Positions 1-11,670 of a stretch of DNA of 64,000 bases are shown piece after piece. Source of the DNA: Rhinopithecus roxellana. Its lineage: Eukaryota > Chordata > Mammalia > Primates > Cercopithecidae. Numbering within the stretch: the stretch's first letter is position 1; each line of letters opens with the position of its first letter. Under the pieces are notes generated by a model, which ran no database searches, was not told where the DNA came from, and saw only the letters and a list, made by a program, of their open reading frames with translations. The DNA is taken from the NCBI RefSeq assembly GCF_007565055.1, contig NC_044559.1:98540759-98604758 (forward strand). The letters are read 5' to 3'. Position numbers and translations under genes: made by a program.

Positions 1-2144
1 TCCTGAATCTATCATACAGGGTCAGTGGGTTGGGCTTTTCACTGTGGACTCTACTTATACATGCCCTTCCTCATATATATTTCCCTGTTTGGGGGTAACC
101 GCTGCCATTCATTAAGACTGTTTATACTGCTTTTATCAAAAGTCTAAAGGCCTTGTTAAATATCAATAAACATGTCTCTGCTCTTAACTTACTTGATCTT
201 TCCATTACATTTCATACTGTTGACATCCATCTCCAATTAAAGTTGTCTCCTTTGTTGACTTTTATGACACTGGTATCCTTGTTCTCTTATTTCCCTGATT
301 TCCATAGATCTCTTTCCCTGATTTTCATAGATCTCTTTCAATGGCAGCACACTAGGTTAATCTACAAATGTATTAAACCACTAAATTATTTTCCAGTCTT
401 ATCCCCTTGATAGTCATTAGATCTAGCATTTCTCCATCTCTACAGATACTTCATTGAGGGCCTCATTATCTTTCATCTATGATGTTACTCTCCCTTCTAA
501 TAACTCTTTTTGCTTTTATTTTTATGCTTCCTTAAATCTTTCCTCCCAACTAATTCAGATCCTCTCAGTTTCCGCTCTTCCCTACTTGTCTAAAGATGGT
601 AATACTAGGTCCTCTATTAATTCACTCTAGATCGTTTCTCTAGTTTCATTTTCTAGTTTCATTTTCTTCCTTGTGTTCCCCTGGATTTGTCACATTAAAC
701 ATCTTATAGAGCCCATTATACATATTGCTTCAATCCTGCATGTCTTTGCACATGATGTATACTTTGCTTTTCTCCCACTTACCTACCTGGGGATCTCCTT
801 TGGTCTTTCAAAACCATTTTAAACAGGCATCATGTCCTCTTGAAAAATTTTCTGACACCTTTACCATTCCACTCTAGGCAGAACGAATAACTCACTTTTT
901 AGTTTCTGAATCAATTTGTACGTACGTTATTGTATATAATGTCCTATGTTTTAATTCCTTCTTTACATATATGACTTTTTCTTAAAACATGAGATTGAAT
1001 ACTTTTGGGTAGGACTTGCCATAGGCTCCATCACTAAATACTGACATATTAAAAAAAAAAAAAAGAAAAAAGAAAAAAAAAAGCGGCTTCACACAGCCTC
1101 TCTTACCTTCTTAGCCACCAACGGCATTTGAGTTTTCATCCAAACTCCGATTAAACTGTTAGTATGTAAGCTTGCCGAGGGTAGTAACCTTTGTCTTATT
1201 TGCTATGCTTACCAAATAGTAGTTACTCAATGAATAAGTAGATGAATGAATGGGTAAAAAAGCCCATTGGATTGCTCAGAAACACCTTACCTTTCATTAT
1301 AGTCTTTTGTCAATTTAGACACTTTGAGCACCATGATGGGTTTCCTGTGGTCATCTCATTTCTAAGAGGTAAAGCCTTGAACTAGATACGGGTTTTTGAA
1401 TGACTCAGGCTAAAGCTCCTTCTTTCACAACACTTGGCCTCAATCACAGACTGGAAGATTTTGCTTTTAATACTTTGGCCAGTAACATGTAAAGATTTTC
1501 AGCATTGTGTATTAGTAGCCCTTTATATATAAACCTCAAGAAAACTGATTCAAGAAGACTGAAGAACAAGTTCTAGAAACGCTGTGGGCCGGGAGTGCTT
1601 TTGTACTACTGCTACTACTACTGAGAAGAATGTGAGAGGGAAAAGAATAAAAGGAAAAATAAGAAAAAATTTTCTCTTTCTCCCTCTAGCATCTTTCTGC
1701 TCCAATTTTGTAAGGCCTTTCTGGCCTTGTCCCATGGCTTCTAGGTTTCATTCTTTTGTTTTAACACAGTCATTGAATCAGTGTTTTTTTATTGTTAGCC
1801 TTCATAAGTGTTCTCTGAAGGTAGAGAGAGTATATAAATCATAAACACAAAGGAAACCTTCTGTGAGGGAACCTTGGCGTTTTGGGGAGGCTGCCAAACA
1901 TCTAAGCCACCTTCTGTTTGGTGAATCTGGTAGGAGGTGAGGGTTCCACTTTATACTGTGGAAGTTGAAAAAGGCCAAATCCTTTAAACCGCTGACCACT
2001 GGAACACAACCTAAGCTCCTGAGCTCAGTCTGTCAGGCCATCCCTGCCAGAACTTTGTGTCTGGAGTGAGTGTCACAAAGAAGAAGGGACAGTTTCAGAT
2101 TCACGCCAGTGCCAGCAGTGGTAGCACTGAGTGTCCCTCACAGC
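1..2144. other. Intergenic, mostly unannotated
   Basis: No gene is seen. The short reading frames are not conserved-looking. At about 780-1270 the sequence has LINE-2 3' end character (an AAGCTTGCCGAGGGTAG-like block and a final ACTCAATGAATAAG...ATGAATGAATG), interrupted by an A-rich run at 1050-1081. The remainder is AT-rich sequence with no feature I can name. Confidence 0.5.
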
Positions 2145-2395
2145 TGCAAGGTCTCCCTAACCAGGCTAACTGCAGCCTCGACCTCCCTGGATTTAGGTAA
2201 TCCTCCCACTTCAGCCTCCCGAATAGCTGAGACTGCAGGAATGTGCCACCACACCTGGCTAAGTTTTTGTATTTTTGTAGAGATGGGGTTTTGCCATGTT
2301 GCCCAGGTTGGTCTTGAACTCCTGGGCTCAAGTGATCCACCAGTCTCAGCCTCCCAAAGTGTTAGAATTTAGGTGTGAGCCACTGCACTGGGTGA
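2145..2395 (-). mobile_element. Old Alu (AluJ-like), antisense
   Basis: Reverse-orientation Alu with diverged blocks: TGCAGCCTCGACCTCCCTGG, CTCCTGGGCTCAAGTGATCC, and an end at GTGAGCCACTGCACTGGGTG. The divergence suggests an old subfamily. Confidence 0.85.
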
Positions 2396-3649
2396 TTTGT
2401 ACTTACCGTTTTCCTCCTCCTCCTCCTCGTCATTCTGTAGCCATCAATACCACTTCAGCTCCATTTCAGTTCCAACTAGTGGATCACACTAGATAGTTGT
2501 ATCTGAATCATGAATAATCAGCTTTCCTGCATATGGGAATGGCAAGTGTGACAAATACTGGTAATCACTTTGCACAGAATGCAAACATACCTAATATGAT
2601 CCTCAGGGAATATAGTTCCATGACAACAGGAAGCTTGAGACTTTAGACAAATAAGGGGACACAAATATACTTAAAACCATTTTTTTCTGTGCAGTACAGA
2701 CAATAAGCAGACTTCGGATCTAATAGCAATCCCCAGAACTTGGTTTTAGAAGTCAATAAAATGTACTTAATAATAAGGTATCTGAAGCATTATGTGTTTT
2801 CTAAGATATAAACAAGTTTTGCCCCTTTTCCCCCTCTTTGGAGTAGGTGGTAAAGATAGACATTTTCAGTTCCATGTGTCAAGAATAGACAGGCCTTTTT
2901 TGGTATATGTTTTGTTACAACTTAGTTTCTCTATAAACAATGTGAAACCTGTCTTAGTACAAATAGTTTCCAGAGCAGTTATAATGGGGCACATTTAAAG
3001 ATAAAGAATGTTTTTGACCACAATCCATTTGCTCTCTGCCATTTTTCTGTCTTTTATTCCTATCCCACCAGGCTGCATTCCTGCCACAGTGCAAGAAACC
3101 TTTAGAATGATTTCTTAGCTATGTCTGTATAGTGTTCAACCTGACCCTGTTAGGGCCATGGTAATTTAATTTCTAATCAGAATTCTGTCTCTGACTAAAA
3201 TAACAGCTACCATTTACTGAGGATCAATTATATGGTAGTTATGGGACAAGGATATATTGTCTTGAATCCTCAAATACCCATGCGAGGTAGGGTTAGTGTC
3301 CTAGCTACATATGGAAATAAAATTTGCCTACAATCAGAGTTAGGATTTGAACCTATATCTTGGCCACTGAGAAGCCTGTGCCTGTTCACTTCTCCATACT
3401 TCTACCTACTTGCTTGATGTCTTCAGGAGACTGTGACAACAGAACAAGTTCCTTTTAACTGGTACTTATATTAATCATGTTGTTCTTTTAAAACAGACTT
3501 AAAAAAAAAAAAAGAAAACTTATAGCACCCAGAAAACTAGAGAAATCAGGAGAAAATAACTCTTTGGTGTCTAATATTCCTTCTTTCCCCTATTAGTTAC
3601 AAATTAGCAAAGAAATAAAAGCAACAAAGCACTGGAATTAAGAATGTCT
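2396..3649. other. Intergenic stretch
   Basis: Contains one MIR (3205-3385), a CTCCTC run near 2413-2428 and an A run near 3501. Nothing else was recognised. Confidence 0.4.
3205..3385 (-). mobile_element. MIR SINE, antisense
   Basis: ACAGCTACCATTTACTGAGG, the later CCTCAAATACCCATGCGAGGTAGG, and GTTAGGATTTGAACC follow the order of the reverse-complement MIR core and tRNA-related head. Confidence 0.75.
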
Positions 3650-3967
3650 AGGCTGGGCACGGTGGCTCACACCTGTAATCCCAGCACTTTGGGAGGCTGA
3701 GGTGGGTGGATCACCTGAGGTCAGGAGTTCGAGACCAGCCTGGCCAACATAGAGAAACCCTGTCTCTACTAAAAATACAAAAATTAACCAGGTGTGGTGC
3801 CAGGAGCCTGTAATCCCAGCTACCCAGGAGGCTGAGGCAGGAGAATCGCTGGAACCCAGGGGGCACAGGCTGCAGTGAGCTGAGATTGCACCACTGTACT
3901 CCAGCCTGGGTGACAGAGAAGACTCTGTCTCAAAAAACAAACAAACAAACAAACAAACAAACAAAAC
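3650..3967 (+). mobile_element. AluS-type element with (CAAA)n tail
   Basis: Full-length Alu from GGCTGGGCACGGTGGCTCAC to a tail of repeated AAAC units at 3935-3966. The left and right monomers and central A-rich linker are intact. Confidence 0.95.
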
Positions 3968-5187
3968 ACCTAGTCCCTTGGCCAAGGATAACAGACAGTT
4001 GTGAAAAGCAAACAGACTTTGAATGGTGTCTGATGAATCAGTGCCACCATACACTGTTGATAACAATAGCATTAAAAACAACCTGTGTTTTTGAGGCACT
4101 TTGTACTTTGCAGAAGACTTCCAAGGTGAGTGGTACCTTTAAGATGCTCCCAGAGTGAACAGTGCCACATTTGAAGGTGGCAGACCCAAGCAACAGGGGA
4201 AGCATTTAATAACAATCCTGAATTCTTTCCTGACTCACCTCCTATCCCAACTGCTTGGTTGCCAAATTCAGCTTTGCCTCTAGGTTAGTGCTGTCAGAAG
4301 CTTTCCAGTATCCTCATGAGAACACCCAAGGACCACGCTGACTTTGCTGCCCGCAATTACAGATCTTTAGTGTGGCACAGTGTCTCATCCATACCTGTAA
4401 CTCAGCATGCTTTCTGGTTTGGGTCACTGCCCAGCTTGCACCCGGAAGAGGGAGTTCTCCCTTCTGATATCCTATTTAATTTTTTCAGGGAATTCACTCA
4501 TTTATGACTTGGTAAGCTTTGAACATTACCTCTTCATCATCCCAAACCGAATTAGATAAATCATCCAAGAACCAAAAGCTTTTTATCTTAATCATTTGGC
4601 ATAGTTAACTGATGTGGGCTCAACTCGTAAAAATAGGTTCTGGATAGAAGTTTCCCATGACTCAACCCCTACTCCCCACCCAAGGTAGACACGTATTTTA
4701 TGACTCTGAACAACAACAACAAAAATATCCCTTTTTCCTTGGAGCAGAAGTGGACGTAGAGAAACACGAATGAAATTGGAGACTGTTGTTCTAAGAGGGA
4801 CCTTTCTACTTTAGAGAAGGGAGTTAGTGATTGACTTCAGAGAGGGAGAGCTGCATGGTAGAGAAGGGGTGAAGTTTCTTAGGCAGGATCCTCACTTTTT
4901 GTCTCTGGGCTAGGAATGGAGGCCCATTTGCCTTGGAGTGTGGGTGGGAGAGAGAAGACTGCTGGAGCCCTGAGGTCTTAGAAACAGACTGGAGGCAGGA
5001 CTGAAGTGGAGGGAAGCCAGAGTGGGTGTCCTCAGGCCTCTGCAGCAGCCTGTAGCATCCTAGAGCACGAAAGGTTGTCACAAGCCTCCCACCTGCATGC
5101 ACCACTACCCATAAGCCAGAGAGACCCAAGCAAGGCATTTTCCTCTGCTTTACCTCCAAGCATAATCCACCAGCACTACCAATAATA

Positions 5188-5370
5188 AAAAGCAGGTAAC
5201 ATTTATGGAGCACACTTACTCTGTGCCAGATACTTTTTGAAGAGCTTTATATGGATGATCTCATCTTCACCATCTGTGGTTGGTAAAACTATCACCCCCA
5301 TTTGCCAGATGAAGAAACATAATGGTTATATAAATTGCCCTAGGTCATATAACTAGTACAGCAGGATATA
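5188..5370 (-). mobile_element. MIR SINE, antisense
   Basis: Blocks AACATTTATGGAGCACACTTACTCTGTGCCAG, CCCATTTGCCAGATGAAGAAAC and CCTAGGTCATATAACTAGTA occur in MIR reverse-complement order (only short parts are diagnostic). Confidence 0.85.
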
Positions 5371-5952
5371 AACTATATAAAAGCATGTATGCACATGAAA
5401 CTCTGTTTTCCTTGTCCTTGATATCTAAAAATTGGGACTGTTTTGAATATTAGTCTTACTTTGGCTGAATGGTCATAAATGCAATGTGGAAGGCTATAGA
5501 GAATAGGCCTTACATTGCTCTCAGGTGCTTATTGTGATCCACATGGAGTCGGTCCCCACCCACCCAAGAAAAACAGAAATAGTGATGGCTTCTCTACTCT
5601 GTTCAGCTCATTCTATTTAGTCCCTCACAGATGATGGATTTTCCTTTTGAACTCTTGGGGCTGCTTATGCCATTGCTCTCACTGTTGCTGAGGAGCTTCT
5701 GCCTTCTGTGGACTCCTTCATTTCTTTCCCTCCAGAGTCCTTCATTCCTGCTACACACCCACTCCTTTTTCTTCAAGGTCCAGCATATGTAAACATTTAG
5801 ATTTTTTTGCACTGTCCAAAGTAACCAGCTTTGCAGTGTTACAGCAAAAAGGTTTCTGGCCCTTTCTTTTCTTGTAGTCACATTACAAATGTTCTCTTTA
5901 GTACAACTGTTTTAAAAGGGCACAGACCAAGAAGACATTGAGCAATTCCCTC

Positions 5953-5983
<31 letters not shown>
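5953..5983. repeat. (CA)n microsatellite
   Basis: An uninterrupted run of CA dinucleotides, likely polymorphic in length. Confidence 0.95.
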
Positions 5984-5985
<2 letters not shown>

Positions 5986-6529
5986 ACACACGTAGAACAT
6001 ACAAATAACTGAGAGGGAAATTACAAAAACAAAATGTAATTGTCTTGGTATCTGTGTGGGATTGGTTCCAGGACCCTTTGTGGATACCAAAATCCACAGA
6101 TGTTCAAGTCCCTTATGTAAAGTGATGTGTGTATATCATATGCATATAAAATCCATGCATATCCTCTTATATAGAGGCATACCTCAGAAATATTGAGGCT
6201 TGGTTCTAGACCACTAATACAAATATCACAGTAAGTGAGTTGCACAAATTTTTGGTTTCCCAGTGCATATAAAAGTTACTTTTATGCTATACTGTAGTCT
6301 ATTAAGTGTGCAATAGCATAATGTCTAAAAAAGTGCATACCTTAATTAAAAAATACTGCTAAAAATACTAACAATCATCTGAGCCTTCAGTGAGTCATAA
6401 TCTTTTTGCCTCAGTGTTGATGGCTGCTGACTGATCCGAGTGTGGCTGCTGAAGATTGGTGTGGCTGTGGCAATTTCTTAAAATAAGACAGTAATGAAGA
6501 TTCACTCTTCCTTTCATGAAAGTTTCTCA

Positions 6530-6857
6530 GCCAGGCACGGTGGCTCACTCCTCTAATCCCAGCACTTTGGGAGGCCAAGGCGGGTGGATCACCTGAGGTC
6601 AGGAGTTCAAGACCAGCCTGACCAACATGGAGAAGCCCCATCTCTACTAAAAATACAACATTAGCTGGGTGTGGTGGCACATGCCTGTAATCCAAGCTAC
6701 TCGGGAGGCTGAGGCAGGAGAATTGCTTGAACCTGAGAGGTAGAGGTTGCGGTGAGCTGAGATCGTGCCATTGCACTCCAGTCTGGGCAACAAGAGCAAA
6801 ACTCCATCTCAAAAAAAAAAAAAAAAAAAAAAAAGAAAAGAAAAAAAGAAAGTTTCT
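6530..6857 (+). mobile_element. AluS-type element inside Tigger1
   Basis: Starts at AGCCAGGCACGGTGGCTCAC and ends in a long A tail. The target-site duplication GAAAGTTTCTC lies on both sides (6518-6529 and about 6849-6859). Confidence 0.95.
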
Positions 6858-7693
6858 CTGCAGCATGTGATGCTATTTGATAGATTTTTCCCACCGAACT
6901 TCTTTCAGAATTGGAGTCAGTCTTCTCTAATGCTGCCACTGCATTATCACCTAAGTTCATGTAATATTCTAGATCCTTTGGCAGTTCAACAATGTTCACA
7001 GCATTTTTACCAGGAGTAGATTCCATCCCAGGAAAACCATTAAAATTTTTTCTTGGCTCATCCATGAGAAGTAACTTCTCATCTGCTCAAGTTTTATCAT
7101 GAGATTGCAGAAATTTAGTCACATCTTTATGCTCTACTTCTAACTCTAGTCCTTTTGCTAATTCCACCACATCTGCAGTTACTTCCTCCACTGAAGTCTT
7201 GAATCCTCATAGTCATCCATGAGGACTATAGTCACCTTCTTCCAAACTCCTGTTAATGCTGCTATTTTGAACTCCCATGAATCATGAATGTTCCTCATGG
7301 CATCTAGAATGGTGAATCCTTTCCAGAAGGCATTCAATTTACTTTGGCCAGATCCGTCAGAGGAATCATTATCTATGGCAGCTGCAACCTTATGATGTAT
7401 ATTTCTTAAATAACAGGACTTGAAAGTTAATCTTTGATCCTTGGGCTGCAGAATGGATATTGTGTTAGGCATGAAAACAACATTAATCTCCTTATACGTC
7501 TCTATCAGAGCTTATGTATGATGAGGTGCATTGTCAATGAACAGTAATATTTTGAAAAAAATATTCTGAGCTGTAGGTCTCAACAGCGAGCTTAAAATAT
7601 TCAGTAAATTATGCTGTAAAAGATATGCTTCATCCAGGCTTTGTTGTTTCATGTTTATAGCACCAGGCAGAGTAGATTTAGCATGATTATTAT

Positions 7694-7990
7694 TATTATT
7701 TTCTTTTTTTGGAGATGGAGTCTCACTCTGTCACCTAGGCTGGAGTGCTGTGGTATGATCCTGGCTCATACCACAACCTCCACCTCCCAGGTTCAAGTAA
7801 TTCTCATACTCAGCCTTCTGAGTAGCTGGGATTACAGGCACTTGCCACCACGCTTGGCTAAGTTTTGTATTTGTACTATAAATGGGTTTTCTCCATGTTG
7901 ACCAGGCTGATCTGGAACTCCTGACGTCAAGTGACCTGCCTACCTCAGCCTCCCAAAGTGCTGGGATTACAGGCATGAGCCACCACACAA
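7694..7990 (-). mobile_element. Alu, antisense, inside Tigger1
   Basis: A T-rich start and GGAGATGGAGTCTCACTCTG, ending CATGAGCCACCACA. Near-identical TTTAGCAT(G/A)ATT occurs on both sides (7677 and 7997). A (TTA)n run at 7686-7699 is part of the degraded tail. Confidence 0.93.
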
Positions 7991-9153
7991 GAACTATTTA
8001 GCATAATTCTTAAGGACCCTAGGATTTTTGGAATGGGAAATCAGCATTGGCTTCAACTTAAAGTCCCCAGTTGCATTAGCCCCCAACAAGAGAGCCATCC
8101 TGTCTTTCGAAGCTTTGAAGTCAGGAATTGACTTCTCCTCTTTAACTATGAAAATCCTAGAGGCCTATTCTCCCAATATAAGGCTGTTTTGTCTGCACTG
8201 AAAGTTTGTTGTTTAGTGTAGCCATCTTCATCAATGATTTTAGCTGGATCTTCTAGATAACTTGCTGCAGCTTCCACATCAGCACTTGCTGCTTCACTTT
8301 GCATTTTTGTTATGGAGACAGCTTTTTTCCTTAAATCTCAGGATTCCACCTCTTCTAACTACCAACTTTTTTTCTGTGGATTCCTTACCTCTCTCAACTT
8401 TCATAGAATTGAAGAGAGTTAGGACCTTGCTCTGGAATAGGCTTTGGCTTAAGGGAATATCGTGGCTTGTTTGATCTTCTGTCCAGACCACTAAAATTGT
8501 ATCCATATCAGCATAACGCTGTTTCACTTTCTTATCATTTTTCTGTTCACTGGAGGAGCACTTTTAATTTCTTCAAGGACTTTTCCTTTACATTCACAAC
8601 TTGGTTAATTGTTTGGTGCAAGAGTCCTAGCTTTCAGATTATGCTGGCTTTGGACATGCCTTACTTACTAAGCATAATTATTTCTAGCTTTGATTTCCAG
8701 TGAGAGACATACGGCTCTTCCTTTTACTTGAACATTCAGAGGCCATTGTAGGGTTATTAATTAGCCTAATTTCAATATCATTGTGTCTCAGGGAACAGGG
8801 AGGCCCAGGGAGAGGGAGAGATATGGGGAACAGTTGATCAGTGGAACAGTCAGAACACAAAACATTTATCAATTAAGTTTACTGTCTTACATGAGAGTGG
8901 TTCATGGCACCCCAAAACAATTAAAATAGTAACATCAAAGATTGAATACAGATCACAGTAACAGATATAATAATAATGAAAAAGTTTGAAATATTGCAAG
9001 AATTACCAAAATGTGACACCAAGACATGAAGTGAGTGTGTGCTGTTGGAAAAATGGTGCTGATAAACTTGCTAAATGCAGGGTTGCCACAAACCTTCAAT
9101 TTTTTTTCTAAAGAGGAGTGTATGCGAAGCACTATAATATGAGGTATGCTTGC

Positions 9154-9187
9154 TGTATTAGGATTCTTTAGAGGGACATAATTAATA

Positions 9188-9228
<41 letters not shown>

Positions 9229-9593
9229 AGTTTATTAAGTAGTATTAACTCTCACAATTACAAGGTCCTACAATAGGCCATCTAGCAGAAAAGCCAGTCC
9301 CAGTCCCAAAGCTGAAGTCTGATGTTTGAGGGCAGGATGCAGCCAGCACAGGAGAAAGATGTAGGCTGGCAGGCTAAGCCAGTCTAGCCTTTTCACATTT
9401 ATTTTCTGCCTGCTTTATATTCTAGCCATGGTGGCAGTGATCAGATGGTGCCCACCCAGATTAAGGGTGGGTCTACCTTTCCCAGCCCAGTGACTCAAAT
9501 GTTAATCTCCTTTAGCAACATCCTCACAGACACACCCAGGATCAATACCTTGCATCCTTCCATCCAATCAGACACTCAGTATTAACCATCAAA
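9154..9593 (-). mobile_element. ERVL-type solo LTR (MLT2-like)
   Basis: Read on the minus strand, the element begins TTGATGGTTAATACTGAGTG and ends near TCTAAAGAATCCTAATACA. It contains the conserved TTAATAAACTC poly(A) block and a TA microsatellite at its 3' side. A 5-bp near-duplication (CTTGC/CTTGT) flanks it. No internal viral genes remain, so it is a recombined solo LTR of an ancient endogenous retrovirus. The exact subfamily is uncertain. Confidence 0.75.
9190..9223. repeat. (TA)n microsatellite
   Basis: An uninterrupted TA run inside the ERVL LTR, likely length-variable. Confidence 0.95.
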
Positions 9594-9615
9594 CTTGTGC
9601 TTTAAATAATCTCTA

Positions 9616-9918
9616 GGGCCTGTAATCCCAGCACTTTGGGAGGCTGAGGTGGGCAAATTTCCTGAGGTCAGGAGTTTAAGACCAGTCTTGCCAACATGGT
9701 GAAACCCTGTCTGTACTAAAAATACAAAAAAATTAGCTGGCGTGGTGGCGTGCACCTGTAATCCCAGCCGGGTATGGTGGTACATGCCTGTAATCCCAGC
9801 TATTCGGGAGGCTGAGGCAGGGGAATTGCTTGAATGAGGGAGGTGGAGGTTTCTGTGAGCCAAGATCACATCGCTACACTCCAGCCTGGGTGACAGAGCG
9901 AGACTCCATCTCAAAAAG
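9616..9918 (+). mobile_element. 5'-truncated Alu with internal duplication
   Basis: Starts at GGCCTGTAATCCCAGCACTT, missing the first about 25 nt. The block (C/G)TGTAATCCCAGC is repeated around 9757-9800, suggesting a short internal duplication of the right-monomer head. Confidence 0.9.
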
Positions 9919-10037
9919 AATTCCTAGGTTAGATATAATACCTAATTCAATGTCAATGCTATGTAAATAGTTGTTCTGTATTGTTTGGAGAATAATGACA
10001 CAAAAATGTCTATAATTGTTCAGTACAGGTGCAACCA

Positions 10038-10339
10038 TTTTTTTTTTTTTTTTTTTTGAGACGGAGTCTTCCTCTGTGGCACAGGCTGGAGTGTAGTGGC
10101 ACGATCTTGGCTCACTGCAACCTCTGCTTCCCGGGTTCAAGCAATTCTCCTGGCTCAGCCTCCTGAGTAGCTGGGATTACAGGCATGTACCACCATACCC
10201 AGCTGATTTTTGTAATTTCAGTAGAGACGGGGTTTCACCATGTTGGCCAGGGTGGTCTTGAACTCCTGACCTCAGGTGATCCACCTGCCTCGGCCTCCCA
10301 AAGTGCTGGGATTACAGGCATGAGCCACCGCGCCTGGCT
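10038..10339 (-). mobile_element. Alu (S-type), antisense
   Basis: T run, then GAGACGGAGTCTTCCTCTG to GAGCCACCGCGCCTGGC. The flanks share TGCAACCATC/TGCAACCATT as a target-site duplication within the MER2-like host. Confidence 0.95.
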
Positions 10340-10849
10340 GCAACCATCCATTTTGTTAAAGAAATTTTTGATCCATGCTTGGTTGAATCCACAGATGCAG
10401 AACACATGGACTGGAGGGCCTGGTGTAGTCATGATGCTAGTAGGATTTTAGGTGGCTTTTTTTCTTCTTTCAAAATATCCTTGATATTGTTGTATTATTT
10501 CATTGGTAAAGTACTAAGTATATTAAATCTATACATGTTTATTTGATTCAATCTGGCCAGCTTTAATATATTCTATTTTATCCATTTCTTCTTTTCAAGT
10601 CTCTTCTGTCCCAGGATTTTCCCAGATGTCTGAGCAAATGGAAAACTAGGTTGATTATGTTAAGTATCAATGACTTTCAAATGCAGTAAAGATGAATTGG
10701 GGATTTAAAAAATGCATGTTTCTATTTAAAGTCATTGTGAAACCAACCCAGTTACCCCATGGAGTGTTCTATTTGATAAACGTAGAAATTGACCCTTCTG
10801 GTCTTAAAAAGCCTGAAATTTATATTTGTTTTATCTGAGTTCATTCCTC

Positions 10850-11172
10850 AGGAAATGACCTTTAGGCCTCTCAGAAAAAGTATGAAAGAACTGAAAGCAG
10901 ATCAACACACCAGATGGCGACTCCTAATTTCCCACGATTGCTTCCTTGCCCCTCCCAAGTTCCTGATCTCTTACACATTTTTATATCTGTTGCCTGCCAA
11001 ATAAACACCTGGTTTTAGTCAGGGAGATGGATTTGAGACTGAGCTCCCATCTCCTTGGCTGCAGCACCTGATTAAAGCCTTCTTCCTTGGCAATACTTGC
11101 GTCATAGTGATTGGCTTTCTATGCAGCGAGCAGCAGGACCAAGACTGAACCCCTGGTGTTTCAGTAACAACT
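10850..11172 (+). mobile_element. ERV1-type LTR remnant
   Basis: The 3' part is characteristic: CCCATCTCCTTGGCTGCAGC, then ATTAAAGCCTTCTTCCTTGG, then TTGGCTTTCT...GCAGCGAGCAGCAGGACC and a final GGTGTTTCAGTAACAAC. This resembles gammaretrovirus-like LTR ends (U5). The 5' limit is unclear and no viral coding region is attached. Confidence 0.6.
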
Positions 11173-11557
11173 TCTTCTACTCCGTATGAACACAGTAACC
11201 AGAAAAGATTTTCTCTGCTTTTACTGAAAGAATATTAAAATATTTCTTATATTTATGAATTAGATACTAGAAGGCTCTAATGTGGAGAGGGAAGAAAAGA
11301 GTGGCCTGAGTGCCAGACCCTACCACCCTGCGCCAAACACATCCTGGTATTAATGGAAAATCACTAAGATGGCCACAATTTCTTAGTATGGAATTTTCCC
11401 CTTACTCATCATGTAAAATACAACTGTAAAAAAGGGCTTACCAGTCTCCTTGCTTGGAGATTCTGTCTTAATGGGCCTTGTATAGACCCCAGAAATGATA
11501 TTTTTGACAGGTACACTCCAGATGATTCTTATGTCAGGGAACATTAGTATTACATGA

Positions 11558-11670
11558 CAAAAATAGCTACCATTTACTTGGTACTATTTTGTTCTAGGTA
11601 TGATAAGTATTTTACAAGAATTATTTCATTTAAGCCTTATAACAATCCTCTTGATTTGAAATGATAAATT
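11558..11670 (-). mobile_element. MIR SINE, antisense
   Basis: AATAGCTACCATTTACTTGG through TTCATTTAAGCCTTATAACAATCCTC matches the reverse-complement MIR core. Confidence 0.75.

Larger units (their letters stand above)
3968..6040. other. Intergenic stretch
   Basis: Holds a MIR (5188-5370) and a CA microsatellite (5953-5983). The 129-codon minus-strand frame at 4824-5213 overlaps the MIR and shows no recognisable domain. No gene is called. Confidence 0.4.
6400..8755 (-). pseudogene. Tigger1 transposase remnant (pogo/DDE type)
   Basis: The minus strand retains the start MASECSSKRKSR near 8755, then an ILVVWTEDQTSHDIPLSQSL segment (8294-8527), the late region KLNAFWKGFTILDAM (7179-7472), and a tail ending SYFKKLPQPHQSS near 6440. 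These are the ordered blocks of a pogo-class transposase: CENP-B-like helix-turn-helix at the N-terminus, then the DDE core. Several frameshifts, stops and two Alu insertions break it, so no active enzyme is possible. Confidence 0.88.
6174..9152 (-). mobile_element. Tigger1 DNA transposon, nearly full length
   Basis: Terminal inverted repeats are visible: GAGGCATACCTC at 6174 and GAGGTATGCTTG ending at 9152. A TA precedes the left end, as expected of the Tc1/mariner pogo group. Between them the minus strand carries the decayed transposase. Two Alus (6530-6857 and 7694-7990) interrupt it. Removing them leaves about 2.35 kb, close to the 2.4 kb I recall for full-length Tigger1. The family became inactive early in primate history, so this is a fossil copy. 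Confidence 0.9.
6041..10428 (+). mobile_element. MER2-like Tigger-family MITE, split by later insertions
   Basis: Fragments at 6041-6172, 9599-9615, 9919-10037 and 10340-10428 line up as one element: GGGATTGGTTCCAGGACC ... CCAAAATCCACAGATG ... CTTTAAATAATCTCTAG ... TAATACCTAATTCAATG ... GGTTGAATCCACAGATGC. The same blocks recur in the copies at 12276 and 43327. The gaps are exactly filled by Tigger1, an LTR and two Alus. Confidence 0.8.

Noticed and set aside
153..410. 85-codon plus-strand frame near the window start
   Set aside because: Low-complexity, Leu/Phe-rich AT-driven translation with no splice, promoter or family evidence.
3236..3417. Short plus-strand frame as a small gene
   Set aside because: Lies on an antisense MIR, whose core explains the sequence.
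3638..4099. 153-codon minus-strand reading frame
   Set aside because: It is the antisense reading of an Alu (SPRLEYSGAISAHCSLCPLG type peptides) plus flank; many similar frames in the window have the same origin.
4824..5213. 129-codon minus-strand frame
   Set aside because: Overlaps a MIR at one end and resembles no known protein; no supporting signals.
7179..7472. Candidate protein gene with KLNAFWKGFTILDAM motif
   Set aside because: It is the decayed Tigger1 transposase, broken by frameshifts and two Alus, not a host gene.
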